Assembly: GCA_039881045.1 (NCBI GenBank)
Contig: JAYWVB010000084.1
Span: 37,149 to 101,148, forward strand
From: Chaetomium olivaceum
Lineage: Eukaryota > Ascomycota > Sordariomycetes > Sordariales > Chaetomiaceae
Direction of reading: 5' to 3'
DNA length: 64,000 bases
The notes under the pieces were generated by a model. That model searched no databases, had not been told where the DNA came from, and was given only the letters and a program-made list of their open reading frames with translations. This document shows positions 11,580 through 22,300 of the stretch, in pieces. The translations under genes and the position numbers were made by a program. The number at the start of each line of letters is the position of its first letter. The stretch's first letter is position 1.

Positions 11580-12772
11580 ATGCCCCTCTCGGGAAGCACC
11601 ACCCTCCCCCCACCCCCACCCATTTCCCTCCGCACCCTACAAATATCCGGCCTCCTCGTCGACGTCTACGGCCTGTCCGAGCTATCCCCCACAGTCACGC
11701 ACGTCTCCTGCCTCTGGCTGCACCACCCGCGCGGGCGCCGCAAGGAGGACATGGCCGACATCGCGGCGCGGTGCGTCGGGGCGTGGAACGGTGACGGGAA
11801 CGATGGCGGAGAAAGGCGGGCGCGGACGAGAGGCTTGGTTGCGTTGGCGTACGACCAGCGGAACCACGGGACGAGGACCGTGGATGAGGCGGCGAATGGG
11901 AGTTGGCGGGAGGGGAATCCGATGCATGCTTTGGATATGTTTGGGGTGGTGCAGGGGATGGTGGCGGATCAGAGGGTTATGTTGTGAGTTTGCTCTTATG
12001 TGGTTTGGACGTGGCTTGGACGTGGCTTGGACGTGGGTGCTGATGTGCTTGGGGGTAGGGACCTGATCGAGGGGTATTTATTTGGAGATGCCGAGGGCAA
12101 GACGAAGATCGACCAGCATCTGGCGCTGGGTGTATCACTCGGTGGGCATAGTGTATGGCAATTGATGTTTGCCGAGCCGAGGGTTACGGCGGGAGTGGTA
12201 GTTATTGGGTGCCCGGATTACATCAGTAAGCAACCGGCGCCAGCCGACGACGGTTTCGTCAGATCTAACGGGTTATAGGTCTCCTATCAGATCGAGCGAG
12301 GCTGTCGAAGCTCTCGACATACTCCGCCCAGGACGCTGGCGCATCGTTCATCGGCAGCAAAGATTTCCCGCCATCTCTCGTTGATGCTTGTAACAAGTTC
12401 GACCCGAAGGCCATCTTTTTCGGTGCCTCCCCAGTTTCTGATCCAAAAGCATCAACAGCCAACGACGAGACTACGAGGCAGATTCTGCGGGCCCGCTTAC
12501 AGGGCAAAAAGTTCCTACTGTGCTCCGGAGCTGATGATAAGTTAGTGCCCTACCGTTGCTCGGAGCCGTTCCTGCAATGGTTCAAGCAAGCCACCGGATC
12601 CTGGTTTAAGGAAGAGGAGGTATCGGTTGATGACAGGGTCTACCCAGAGATTGGGCACACGTTTAGTTCGGACATGATCGCAGATTCAGTGCAATTCGTC
12701 GTAGATTCGGTTGCTGATGCGGATCGACGGATCTCGGTCGGGGGCGACGAACAGAGGCCGTCTAAGATCTAA
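11580..12772 (+). CDS. Alpha/beta-hydrolase family protein
   Basis: Three exons (11580-11983, 12059-12225, 12279-12772) encode 354 aa. The serine-nucleophile elbow is GVSLGGHS, spanning the second exon; VALAYDQRNHGTR lies before it. Candidate acid and histidine are in the third exon: CSGADDKLVPY and PEIGHTF. Intron 1 (75 nt) contains an 11-bp tandem repeat (GTGGCTTGGAC units, 12000-12032). Intron 2 (53 nt) has a perfect CTAAC branch site. No signal peptide is seen, so a cytosolic hydrolase of unknown substrate is likely. The ATG at 11580 (GTCAAAATG) is preferred because the in-frame extension to 11301 is low-complexity. It is divergent from the SCA7 ORF, with about 470 bp between start codons. 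Confidence 0.8.
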
Positions 12773-13002
12773 GGTAAACAGTACAAGGACTTGCCTACCA
12801 CCCTAGATTTCGCAACAAAAGAAGGTAGCCAGCGACGTAGCTCGAGTGGGTTTTGTCAAATGAGACAACGGTTGGCATTTTGGCCGGCTCTACGGAGATT
12901 GTTACAATCTGGAACCGGCATCGATCGATGCCCCTAGTCTTGGATATCCGCCGTTGTAAGCAGACTGTAACCTTTTTGAACAACCAGATCGTCCACTTGC
13001 GT

Positions 13003-13869
13003 TTACAAGTTGTCTGCCCAAGGTCTCCTCCCACTAGGTACCAGCCCCTCGCCCCCACCCGGAATTGTCCTGATATCAACACCACTCCCTTCCTGCTCCT
13101 CCTTCGACAAAAACAATCTCTGGTCTACCGCCCAGCAGTTCCTCTTTACTCTCTTTCCCAGCAACTCCTCCCCCACCCCATGCGGATCAGCCTCCCACTG
13201 CCCCAGCGCCAACTGCGCACCCTTCCAAGCCTCCTTCTTCTCCTCCGCCCCACCACTCGCCTCATCTAAACGCACTGCATCCATCCCGGGCGCGTTGATC
13301 CCCACGTAGTCGACCCTATGCAGGGGGAACCCGATCGCGGCGCAGTGCCCGTCCACCAGCCGGGCGCGCTTGAACGCGTGCGAGACGATGGTCAGCCGCT
13401 CGGGCCAGATGCCGTGGCGGCGCCAGAAGGCGACTAGGGAGAAGAGGATGTTGTGGTACGAGTCTAGCGCCTGTTCCTCGAGCAGGATGCGGGAGGTCGT
13501 GGTGTCGTCGTCCGTGGGGAAGAGGCCAAAGAAGCGGTTAGCGAGGGCCAGGTTGTGGTAGCTTGCGGCTTCGGAGAGGTTGGTCTCTGGACGGGTTGCG
13601 GCGCTGGGATCACGTTGGTTAGAGGGGAGGGATGGGTTGAGATGGGATGGATGAGGAGGTTAGATGAACCAAACTCACCCCGAAAACGTCAAAGTTGCGT
13701 CCTGATCTTGGCTTAGAAGTCTCACGCCGGTTTTGATATGCTCAATGAAAGTCGGTGTTTCGCCTTCTTGGAAACTCTCGATGAGCCATTCGGCCTCGTC
13801 CCAACCCATCTTTGGCCCGCCTTGCCAGATTGCATGCCCGCAGACGATGATAAGGTGTGATGGACTCAT
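13003..13869 (-). CDS. DUF218 domain protein (YdcF-like)
   Basis: 263-aa protein from exons 13869-13679 and 13603-13003; the 75-nt phase-2 intron (GTGAGT...CCAG) lies inside the motif FSG-AATRPETNLSEAASY, whose FSG...TRPE pattern is the DUF218 signature. The N-terminus HLIIVCGHAIWQGG and the block LDSYHNILFSLVAF followed by IVSHAFKRAR are also typical. Bacterial relatives act on cell-envelope components, but the fungal role is unknown. It is convergent with the alpha/beta hydrolase (about 230 bp between stops). An in-frame ATG at 13911 would add 14 residues; the ATG at 13869 fits the domain start better. Confidence 0.8.
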
Positions 13870-14089
13870 GGTGGGAGGCGCGTGTAGCAAGAGCTTGCTA
13901 TGAGGATGCATTGCGTGAATTGGGGATCCAGAACCGATTTGAGGGGAACCAAGCGCCCAATCATGTGATATCAGGAGGAGTCAGTAGCCAAGAGACAGGA
14001 AGATCACAACCTGACGACACGTCTTGATGATAGAGAGTCGAATGAAAATGAGAGCCATGGGAGCATGGGTGCGATGTGCATTGTGCGAT

Positions 14090-15403
14090 TTAGCCCTCCC
14101 GCAACGCCCGCAGGACACTCGAGACTAGATATAGGCTCCCAGCAATGACCATCGGTCGGTTTCCGGCTGTTTGGGAGGCCCATTTCAGAGCTCTTTTAAC
14201 GTCATCTCCAGCGTTGTACGTTGCCTCTTCCTGCGCGCCATGCCGAGAAGCTGCTTGAAGGACTTCCGCAGGGTCGGTGGCTTTAACCCAAGGCATCCCG
14301 TCAACGGGCCCAAACCGGACAGCAGCAACTTGGTCGCCGGGCTTTAGTAGCAAACCGAAAATCCCATCCATGTCTTTCCCTTGGGTAGCGGCCAAAACCC
14401 AAGTAACAGGCTCGTTTTCTGACCGCAAGTGTCTCTCCACGTACATGGCCAAGACTTCAGCCGATTGTGTATTGTGAGCGCCGTCGAGGAGGACTTCTCG
14501 CTGATGGCCTGTGATGCTCGAAACATCGAGCTTTTGCAGCCGGCCCGGCCACTGTCTTTGCGTAATGGATGGCAGGAAGTGGGTTAGTGGGCGGTCCTGC
14601 TCGGGACATGCCAGGCGGAAGGCCAGGTGTGCACAAGCTAAATTTTGTATTTGATGCGGCTCAAACTTCTTAGTAGTCACTGCGTCGGTGACGCTCGTAA
14701 TTGACGGGAAGCGGAGTTCTGCCCCAACCTCCCGGGCATGCTCTTCGATTACCTTCAACACAGACGGCTGATTGCTGCCGTCTACCACACAGGGAACGCC
14801 TGGACGGATGATGCCCGCCTTTTGTAGGGCGATTTCCTCGATCGTATTGCCGAGGAAGGATTGGTGATCGAGGCCAATCTTTGAGATTACGCTGACAGCC
14901 TTCTGCTTCAGCACGTTGGTCGCGTCTAGCTTGCCTCCCAAGCCAACCTCGACCACTCCGTACTCGACCTTTTGGCGATGGAAGATCTCGAACGCTGTCG
15001 CGGTCAACAGCTCAAACTCGGTTGCGCCGATCCTGTCCTCTCTATCCCGCTGCTTGACCACCTCCTCAGCATCCCGAAACACGGCTTCCGAGACGGGCTT
15101 GCCATCGATGGCGATGCAGTCCCAGCGGTCAATAAGATGGGGCGACGTGAACCGGGCGTGCGAGAGGCCGCTTGCTTCGAGCATAGCTGAGAGATAGGCG
15201 CATATCGACCCTTTGCCGTTCGTACCAGCCACATGAATAGCCTTCCACGTCTGCGGCGTGTGCTGAATAAGACGCCCGACTCGAGCGAGCCCCAGATCGA
15301 TCATGTTGCATGCGCTCAGCCTCAACTCAAAATCCCCTTCATCCAATGCCGGTAGTGGAAGGTACAACAGATTTCGGACCAAGGCCGGTATCGACGAGAG
15401 CAA
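14090..15403 (-). CDS. FOL3: Dihydrofolate synthetase (FolC/Mur ligase family)
   Basis: Single-exon 437-aa ATP-dependent ligase that adds glutamate to dihydropteroate to make dihydrofolate. Visible motifs: the P-loop VAGTNGKGSICAYLS, FTSPHLIDRWDCI (substrate loop), ATEFELLTATAFEIF, VEVGLGGKLDATNVL with the Mur-ligase metal/ATP region, GLDHQSFLGNTIEEIA, and the C-terminal LLDGAHNTQSAEVL. The length matches fungal dihydrofolate synthetase rather than the longer folylpolyglutamate synthase, though the two are close relatives. An alternative start at 15304 (MIDLGLARV) matches where many family members begin; the extra 33 residues (LVRNLLYLPLPAL) could be a mitochondrial presequence or non-coding. 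Confidence 0.88.
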   Translation of the reverse strand: MLSSIPALVRNLLYLPLPALDEGDFELRLSACNMIDLGLARVGRLIQHTPQTWKAIHVAGTNGKGSICAYLSAMLEASGLSHARFTSPHLIDRWDCIAIDGKPVSEAVFRDAEEVVKQRDREDRIGATEFELLTATAFEIFHRQKVEYGVVEVGLGGKLDATNVLKQKAVSVISKIGLDHQSFLGNTIEEIALQKAGIIRPGVPCVVDGSNQPSVLKVIEEHAREVGAELRFPSITSVTDAVTTKKFEPHQIQNLACAHLAFRLACPEQDRPLTHFLPSITQRQWPGRLQKLDVSSITGHQREVLLDGAHNTQSAEVLAMYVERHLRSENEPVTWVLAATQGKDMDGIFGLLLKPGDQVAAVRFGPVDGMPWVKATDPAEVLQAASRHGAQEEATYNAGDDVKRALKWASQTAGNRPMVIAGSLYLVSSVLRALREG

Positions 15404-16043
15404 CCAACCCCAGCTTTCTTCTATTGACTCCCGACTGTTATGATGAACGAGGTGGATGTCAAGCGTGAGTCATGTCGTTCATTGGTGATGAGGCTGTCCC
15501 TACTTTGTAGTTCTTGCCAAGGCATGAGCAAGTTCCTCGGAGCCTGTCGATTTTTGGCGGCCGTTACTCCCTTGGCAGATCGGCGACAGGGGTTAGAGTT
15601 ACATACATAGTGCCCCGATGAAACCCTGCTTTAGGGGATAACTGAAATATGCTCGCTTTGTTGCACATAGCCTTTCTGTTATATGCAATCTACGCAGTTA
15701 TCGAATTTCTAGCCATGCGGAGGCTCAACCCCTGGAGCAAGGAGCGTTGGAGTCCCTGCGCAACCGCGTGTTGACAGGGCCCCCAGCTCAAAAGGGACGC
15801 CGCCGCTCCCCGTTCATTTTCTTCTTCAAATCATCCCGCAACCAACCCCACGCAACCGATGCGCGTAGGGTCAATCAAGCTCAGAAGCTTTGACACATCC
15901 CAACACGTTTTCATCCATTGACGACTCGCACTGTCATTTTTCTGTCGTTACTGGTCGACTATTCCACTGTCTTTCGCTTTATCACTTCATTTCGCAAAAA
16001 GACCCCCGAAGGTGTATTTGGTTGGCGACCGGAATCGAACAAG
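15404..16043. other. Divergent intergenic region
   Basis: About 640 bp between dihydrofolate synthetase (-) and the unrecognised protein gene (+), so it should hold both promoters. No clear named element seen. Confidence 0.4.
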
Positions 16044-17426
16044 ATGGGTCTTCGGTAAGTTCCCGCCCCCAGCACCGCGCTTACCTTATCCCACCGGCCA
16101 CTTCGCGCCAGCGCGCGCCAACCCTTCGCGCAATCACCCGGGTTGCTGCATCATCTCTTTGGGTATGCGATCGCATTTTGAGAGCGCAACACTCCAGCTT
16201 TTACCTCTTACCACTCCGTTCCTGCGAATTAGCGCTGACTTGCGCGTCCCGATCCAGACTGTACCAGCCGCCGGTTGAATCGGACATCCCATCCAAACCC
16301 CCAGCTGATAGGTCAGGACGGGCGCGGTCCAACATCCGCCGGGTACTTGACCGCAACGAGGACCGAATACGCGAACGCCGTCGTCGCGTGCTGGCCGCGT
16401 ACAACAACCACGACGCGAGGCGCGAAGCAGCCTTGGTGGACACGGCCCCGGCTCCGCCTGCCACAACAGACAACACTGGAACGAGGTCCGGATCCGAACA
16501 TGGCCACCGTGCGCTGCGCGACGCGAGTAGGCGCCTGGGTCTCCTCGGTGACCGCGCCGTAAACATGTTCGGCGAACGATGGGCACATTTGCACGCCGAC
16601 CCAATTCCGAACCAGCCCGCTGCGTGACGATAGTAATGACCCGGCATCCATTCTAAACATGGCTGTCGATGTCGAGTTTATGAATCGCCGCAACCGTCGC
16701 AGCCAATTACGCCCCGAGCCGACGTATGCATTGTCCAACATCAGGTCCACACAAACCCTTGGGCAGTTTGTGAGCATCACTCATCCGCCACGGGTATTGC
16801 CTAGATCTGACATGGCGCAGTCTCGAAACACATCAAGGCCTCAATCGACGGTCTGGTCCCGCATGCGTAGGCAAAGGAGCGCTTTGAGGGACGATTTGCC
16901 CTTGTCTCCAGGTGACGCGGCCCCAACCGGACCCAACGCCTGGATGGTCGATGCGGACGGCTTGGGCGACCGTAACAGGAGCCTCAGCCCGGAAGGTGAC
17001 AATGGCTGGGCCACGCTGCAGACCACCCTGACTCCGGACCCGCAGCCACCCAGCGTTGGGTCTTCGTTTGCCTCCGCCTCTGCAGCTGCCACGCAAAGCA
17101 CGGCGGCCGCCTCGTCCCGAACCTCCTTCACTACGCTGGATAGGGCCGACGATCTAGAGTTATTGTTCGAGCCTCCGTGCGAGTCCGGGTGCGACAATTC
17201 CGACACAGAGGGCGACGAGGAAGATGAGATGGGTCAAATTCCTTATATTCCGGGTTCCTCCTACCTCCGTAGGCATACCGATGACGACCCGGTGGAACTT
17301 CTTGGAGGTATTGGAGGGATGCAGAGGATAGTACGCAACCTGGCTCGACGGGAGGACATCCCGGACGAGTGGTGGGCGGACGCTGGCCTCAGCCGGACAC
17401 TGTCTCGGGAGACATCTGGCAACTGA
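16044..17426 (+). CDS. Unrecognised acidic/disordered protein, apparent frameshift
   Basis: I do not recognise a domain. A short first exon is likely: ATGGGTCTTCG at 16044-16054 followed by GTAAGT, with phase-compatible acceptors at 16257 (giving MGLRLYQPPVESD) or 16197. The next frame runs to TGA at 16627 (IRRVLDRNEDRIRERRRR, then DASRRLGLLGDRAVNMFGERW). The following frame picks up directly with RDDSNDPASIL and continues to 17426, with PTYALSNIRSTQTLGQF, GPNAWMVDADGLGDR, a serine/alanine-rich linker, an acidic stretch (SDTEGDEEDEM) and the C-terminal LLGGIGGMQRIVRNLARR then DIPDEWWADAGLSRTL. Skipping one base near 16625 joins them without loss; no intron with matching phase fits. Probably a real gene with an extra base. 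Confidence 0.55.
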
Positions 17427-19340
17427 TTTTTCGATATATGTTCGCTGCGGGAAAGCAGCACGGGTTACAAAATTCGGAGTTGGGGTACTCGGGTTTCAGG
17501 GCATATGGACTTTTTCTGGCGTTGGGATATGGCGCGCACATGGGTTCCTGATTGTGGTATATCTTACCCATCTCACTGTCGGAGCGTAGGCTTCTGTTTC
17601 TCTCAGCCCGGCATAGGGAGGTATCGTGGCAGGAGAGCCTCGACTTGCGCTAGCGATATGATTTGGGACAGGGATGGTTTGGTTATGGTCTCATGCAGCA
17701 TTTGGGATTATCAGCTTTTGGCCACTGGGAACAACATTCACGGGTCACTATGGGATTTTCGACATACCTGGTTTGGTGTACGATAGATAGGTATTGGTGC
17801 CTACGGCGATTGTAGTGGGAGCTCAGAGGTTCTCGGGGTGTATGTCCCCCCATCCGGGTTCAATGAACTTGATCGAGTCTGACGAAACGCTTTTGATAAT
17901 GGCGAGGAACGGAACATCTGCCGAGCAAGGTGTCGTATTCCGTTCCGCCCTTGGGCGCCAGGGGCCCGTCCCCTCAAACAAACCAACACAATGCTACCAT
18001 GGACCTGAGGTTGCAACCGGCTTCCCCGCCTTCCATTGTTCGAGGATCAGCGGATGCCATGCGTCTTGCAGGGCTGGCTAGGGCAACATCGGACCCTGGA
18101 TATCTGTATTTGGCTCCTGAACCAGACCAGTCCCTTGTGAATATCGAACGACGGGAGCCGGCCATCGAGTACTCTCCTATCGATGATACAAAGGGAGCGG
18201 AGCGATGAATCCAAGTAGAGACTCCCTTAGCCATTGATTGAGACAGCTTTAGACGAAGACGAAAGAAACCTGAGCAGATTTTTCATGCTCTTTGCCTAGG
18301 TGCCTTGCCTATTTAAATACCTCAGGAAAACACTGCCCAGGTGGAATTGAGGGAGCCCTGGGAGAGATGCCTGGAAGACCGCTTTGGCGCGGCACAACAG
18401 CCCACTTCAGACACAAGCAGCAAAGTGACAACCACTCGGGTGGTGCAGCAACAGTTGCAATATACCCCAACCTAGGCTTAGTTCCATGTTTGCTGCTGAG
18501 CAATGTCCACCCCGCTGTAGGCCTTGAAGTGAAACACAGCGTGCAAAGACGAGCAGGCGCGCATTATACGTACATACTCATTTCACTTTTCCTCTCTTCT
18601 GTATTTTGTTCTTTTTCTCTGTTCCTCTGGCCCCCACTCACCTCCCCTGTTGATTTCAAGTGGCCGATCTCATCTCGCTGACCCCTGTATGGCCTTCCTG
18701 TGCCCCGCGACCCCAGCTTGGTTTCGGTGCTGCTGCCGCCCTTGCCTTGGCTCTGGGCAACGAGTTGAAGCACACCCAACCTAAACATTGGAAAGCAAAC
18801 AGTTGCTTCCTGCCCACCGGTACACGATCCGACTACATCCTTTTCCGGCCGATGATCTACCCACTTCCTCTCCCGACCCTTGACCTCCGTTCAAGGAACG
18901 ACGACGCATTTGGGTCCACATTCCAGCTTGGTCGAGTACCCACGCGCGGGGCAGCTCAAGCCAGCTGAACATCCCTCTTCGGGGCACAATTCGCGATTTC
19001 GGTCAGCAACTTTTTTTTTGGTTGGGATTTCAGACGAGATCCAGGGAATGGGCAGGGCGCCAATTTCGACTTTCCGTGCGCACCCCGAGAGAGAAAGAGA
19101 AAGAATTTGCAAGACGACGAGCCCCGTATCCGAACCGAATCGACGACAGCGACACCCACGAGGTCCTTTTACACCAGTTACAGACGAACAGACCAGGGCC
19201 GGGAAGGGGATCCCAACCCAATCCAATCCGAACCGAACCGACTCGACCGCTCAGACCGTCACACCGGTGAATAGCGCACCACCGCCACTACTACTACTAC
19301 TACTCGGGGGACAAGCGACAACAGCAACAACGGACCGGCC
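17427..19340. other. Long 5' region of the SepH kinase gene
   Basis: About 1.9 kb without a supported gene. Open frames here have no gene-like composition. The part from about 18,560 has pyrimidine-rich tracts and is probably promoter and leader of the kinase gene, a common arrangement for large regulatory genes. Confidence 0.4.
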
Positions 19341-22300
19341 ATGGCGCCGCCGGGCTCCCGCCCTGGGAGCTCCGCACGCCCCGGGAGCGCTGGCGTGTCG
19401 TACTACCACCACAACCAACACCACCAACACCACGGCTCTGTGGGCAAGGTTTCCGTCGTGACGGCGGTAGCAGCAGCAAAGTCGCCCGGGACGCCGCGCC
19501 GGGAACAGAGCCATCGGCTGGAGAAGGCTGTTGCCGTGCAGGATCCGGGGTTGAGAGACTATGTAAGTCGGGGTTTCTTGGACGTTCATTTTCCTCTACC
19601 TGCTGCTGCACGGTATTTCTGGTCACATTTCTTGTCCCCAAGGGCTGGTGGTTTTGTGTGGTGGACGGAGCATGCACGGCCCGTCCCTACGCAGAGTTTA
19701 CGTGGTTGCATGCCCTGCCGGCGCACATATGCACCTGCGATTCGCTCAGTGGCTTGGCAACCGGCCTCGAGTTCTTTGTTTGGATAACACCTGGGCTGCG
19801 GGTGCGGGCGCGGGCGCTGGGCGGATGGGATCGAGGGGATATGCGGCTGGCGACCCCCCATTTCACCCCCCTGGGCTGCGGCCGGCCCAATTTGTGAGAA
19901 GTGAGACATGGCTGACGAGTGATGTTAGCGCCTCGGAGACTGTATCGGGAAGGGAGCCTTCGGGTCTGTCTACAAGGCGTTCAATTGGGGAACCGGTGAG
20001 GCAGTGGCCGTCAAGCAGATCAAATTGGTTGATGTGCCCAAGAGCGAGCTGCGCATGATCGAGGTGAGTTGAAGGCAGAACCTGGGGGATCAAGAGTTGT
20101 GATACTGACGGTTCCCAGGCAGAGATCGATCTCTTAAAGAACCTCCATGTTAGTAGCGCAGAAACGCCACCTCGGCTACAGACACGGTCGCAATACGGGC
20201 TCCGAAAAACACTGACCGGGTGATAGCATGACAATATCGTGAAATATATTGGCTTCGTCAAGACGGCAGACTGCCTGAACATCATCCTCGAGTCTGTCCG
20301 CTCACACCCCACAACGCCCCCCCTAACGTGCTAATATGTCGCAGATACTGCGAGAATGGCTCCCTGCATTCTATTTGCAAAGCCTACGGCAAGTTCCCGG
20401 AAAACCTAGTCGGTGTGTATATGACGCAGGTCCTCCAGGGCCTGCAGTATTTGCACGACCAAGGTGTTATTCACCGCGATATCAAGGGCGCCAACATCCT
20501 GACCACCAAGGATGGCACCGTCAAGCTGGCTGACTTTGGCGTCTCAACGAGCACCCTCGCTGGGCCGGACAAGGAGGCCCAGGTTGTCGGAACCCCCTAC
20601 TGGATGGCCCCGGAGATTATTCAGCTCTCTGGCGCTACCTCAGCCTCAGACATCTGGAGCGTTGGGTGCACTGTCATCGAGCTGTTGCAAGGGAAACCAC
20701 CATACCACAACCTCGCTGCGATGCCGGCGTTGTTCGCCATTGTCAACGACGACCATCCCCCGCTTCCCGAGGGAGTGTCTCCGGTTAGTCTCCCCAGCTA
20801 TCCCGAAATCCGTAGTGATGATTACTGATGCTTCCTGAACAGGCTGCTCGCGATTTTCTCATGCAATGTTTCCAGAAGGATCCCAACTTGCGAGTCTCGG
20901 CAAGGAAACTACAGCGGCACCCTTGGATTACTGGCTGCCGAAGAAGCGATGCGCCGGTTTCAAAAGCGCCATCGAACTTCAGCCAGGCGGTTGAGGAGGT
21001 GAAGCAGTGGAATAAAGCACTTAAGTCGTCTGAAAGCAATCTTAGAACTTCAATGGGGTCAGATGCAAGTGGTCCGGGGCATCGGACAAACCTGACAAGG
21101 ATGCCGTTGTCGTTGGCAACAAAGCAGAGGCCATCGGCAGACGCCTTTCGGTCTCCCGAACTTGCTGGTAAGCTTTAATTTCAGTGCTTGTGGAGTGATT
21201 ACGCTAACTCCACTAGATGATGATAACTGGGACAACGACTTTGCGACGACTATCTCACCATCTGCCCTCCATCTTCCACAAATCAAGGGGCAGGATAACT
21301 TTGGCGGGTTGCTCTCCGGAGATCGACTGAAAGCGTTTGCGTCTATCGACGCCCAACGAGAGGATTCTGAGAACTGGGATTCAACCTTTGAGGGCGAGCT
21401 CATGACGATCAAGGGCTTGGGCCAGTGGTCCGAGATCGACCCCCAGGAGCAGACCATCCGGCCACTACCCAAGAAGACGGAGAGGACACGAGAGTCTAGG
21501 ATAAGGGTTCCAGAACACCAGGGGCATAGGCGCCAGCGGAGCCGCGGAGTACCCAACAATGCTCCCCCCAAATCCCCCGTGAAACCGCTCGGCACAAAAT
21601 TCGAACTGCCTCCACGCCCGGACGTCATCTACCGCGAGCAGTCTACGGAGGATTACTCTGACCTCTTTGCTGACAACGACCATGTCTTTGACAGGAGGCT
21701 AAGTCTTACCAGCAAGGTGGGCTTATCCCGGTATCAAACAAACGCCAAGCATCCTGCTAACGATATTCAGGACGCCCCCCAGCTTTTCCACCCCTCCGAT
21801 CTCACGACCAGCGTCCCAAAATCCTCTCACTCCTCCGCCGGCGGCAGCACGCGCCGATCAAAGACCTCCCCGGGGCCTGCCCTCCTTTCACCAGAACAAC
21901 CTGTCCGCCGCCCCCGCGCCCGCTCCACCGTCGAAATTACCAAGTTTGCCGAGGACGAAGGCGACGAGGATTTCTCTGACATCTTTGGCGTTGGTGGTGA
22001 GACTATAACCGAGCCGGAGGAAAGCGACCGCGGCTCGGAAACAGACGGCCAGGGCGGCCAGCTCATCCTCTCGCGCGTGTCCAACAACTCGTGGCTTGGG
22101 GACGATGAGGACGAGGACGACCCATTCGCCATGATGGATCCAGGGTGGGATGAGATGGATCTGGAGGCGAATATTGCAAGGGATCGGCATGCGAGGCTGG
22201 CGGAGAGGGTGGAGGGGTTAGTCAGGGGCATGAAGATCACCGAGGGCGAGGAGGTGGTTGGGGAGTTGGCGGAGGATTTGGTAAGTTCATTCATTGTGTG

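Noticed and set aside
18880..19461. 193-codon open frame overlapping the start of the SepH gene
   Set aside because: It is in a different frame from the kinase and consists of low-complexity Ser/Thr/Pro runs; most likely leader sequence of the kinase gene.
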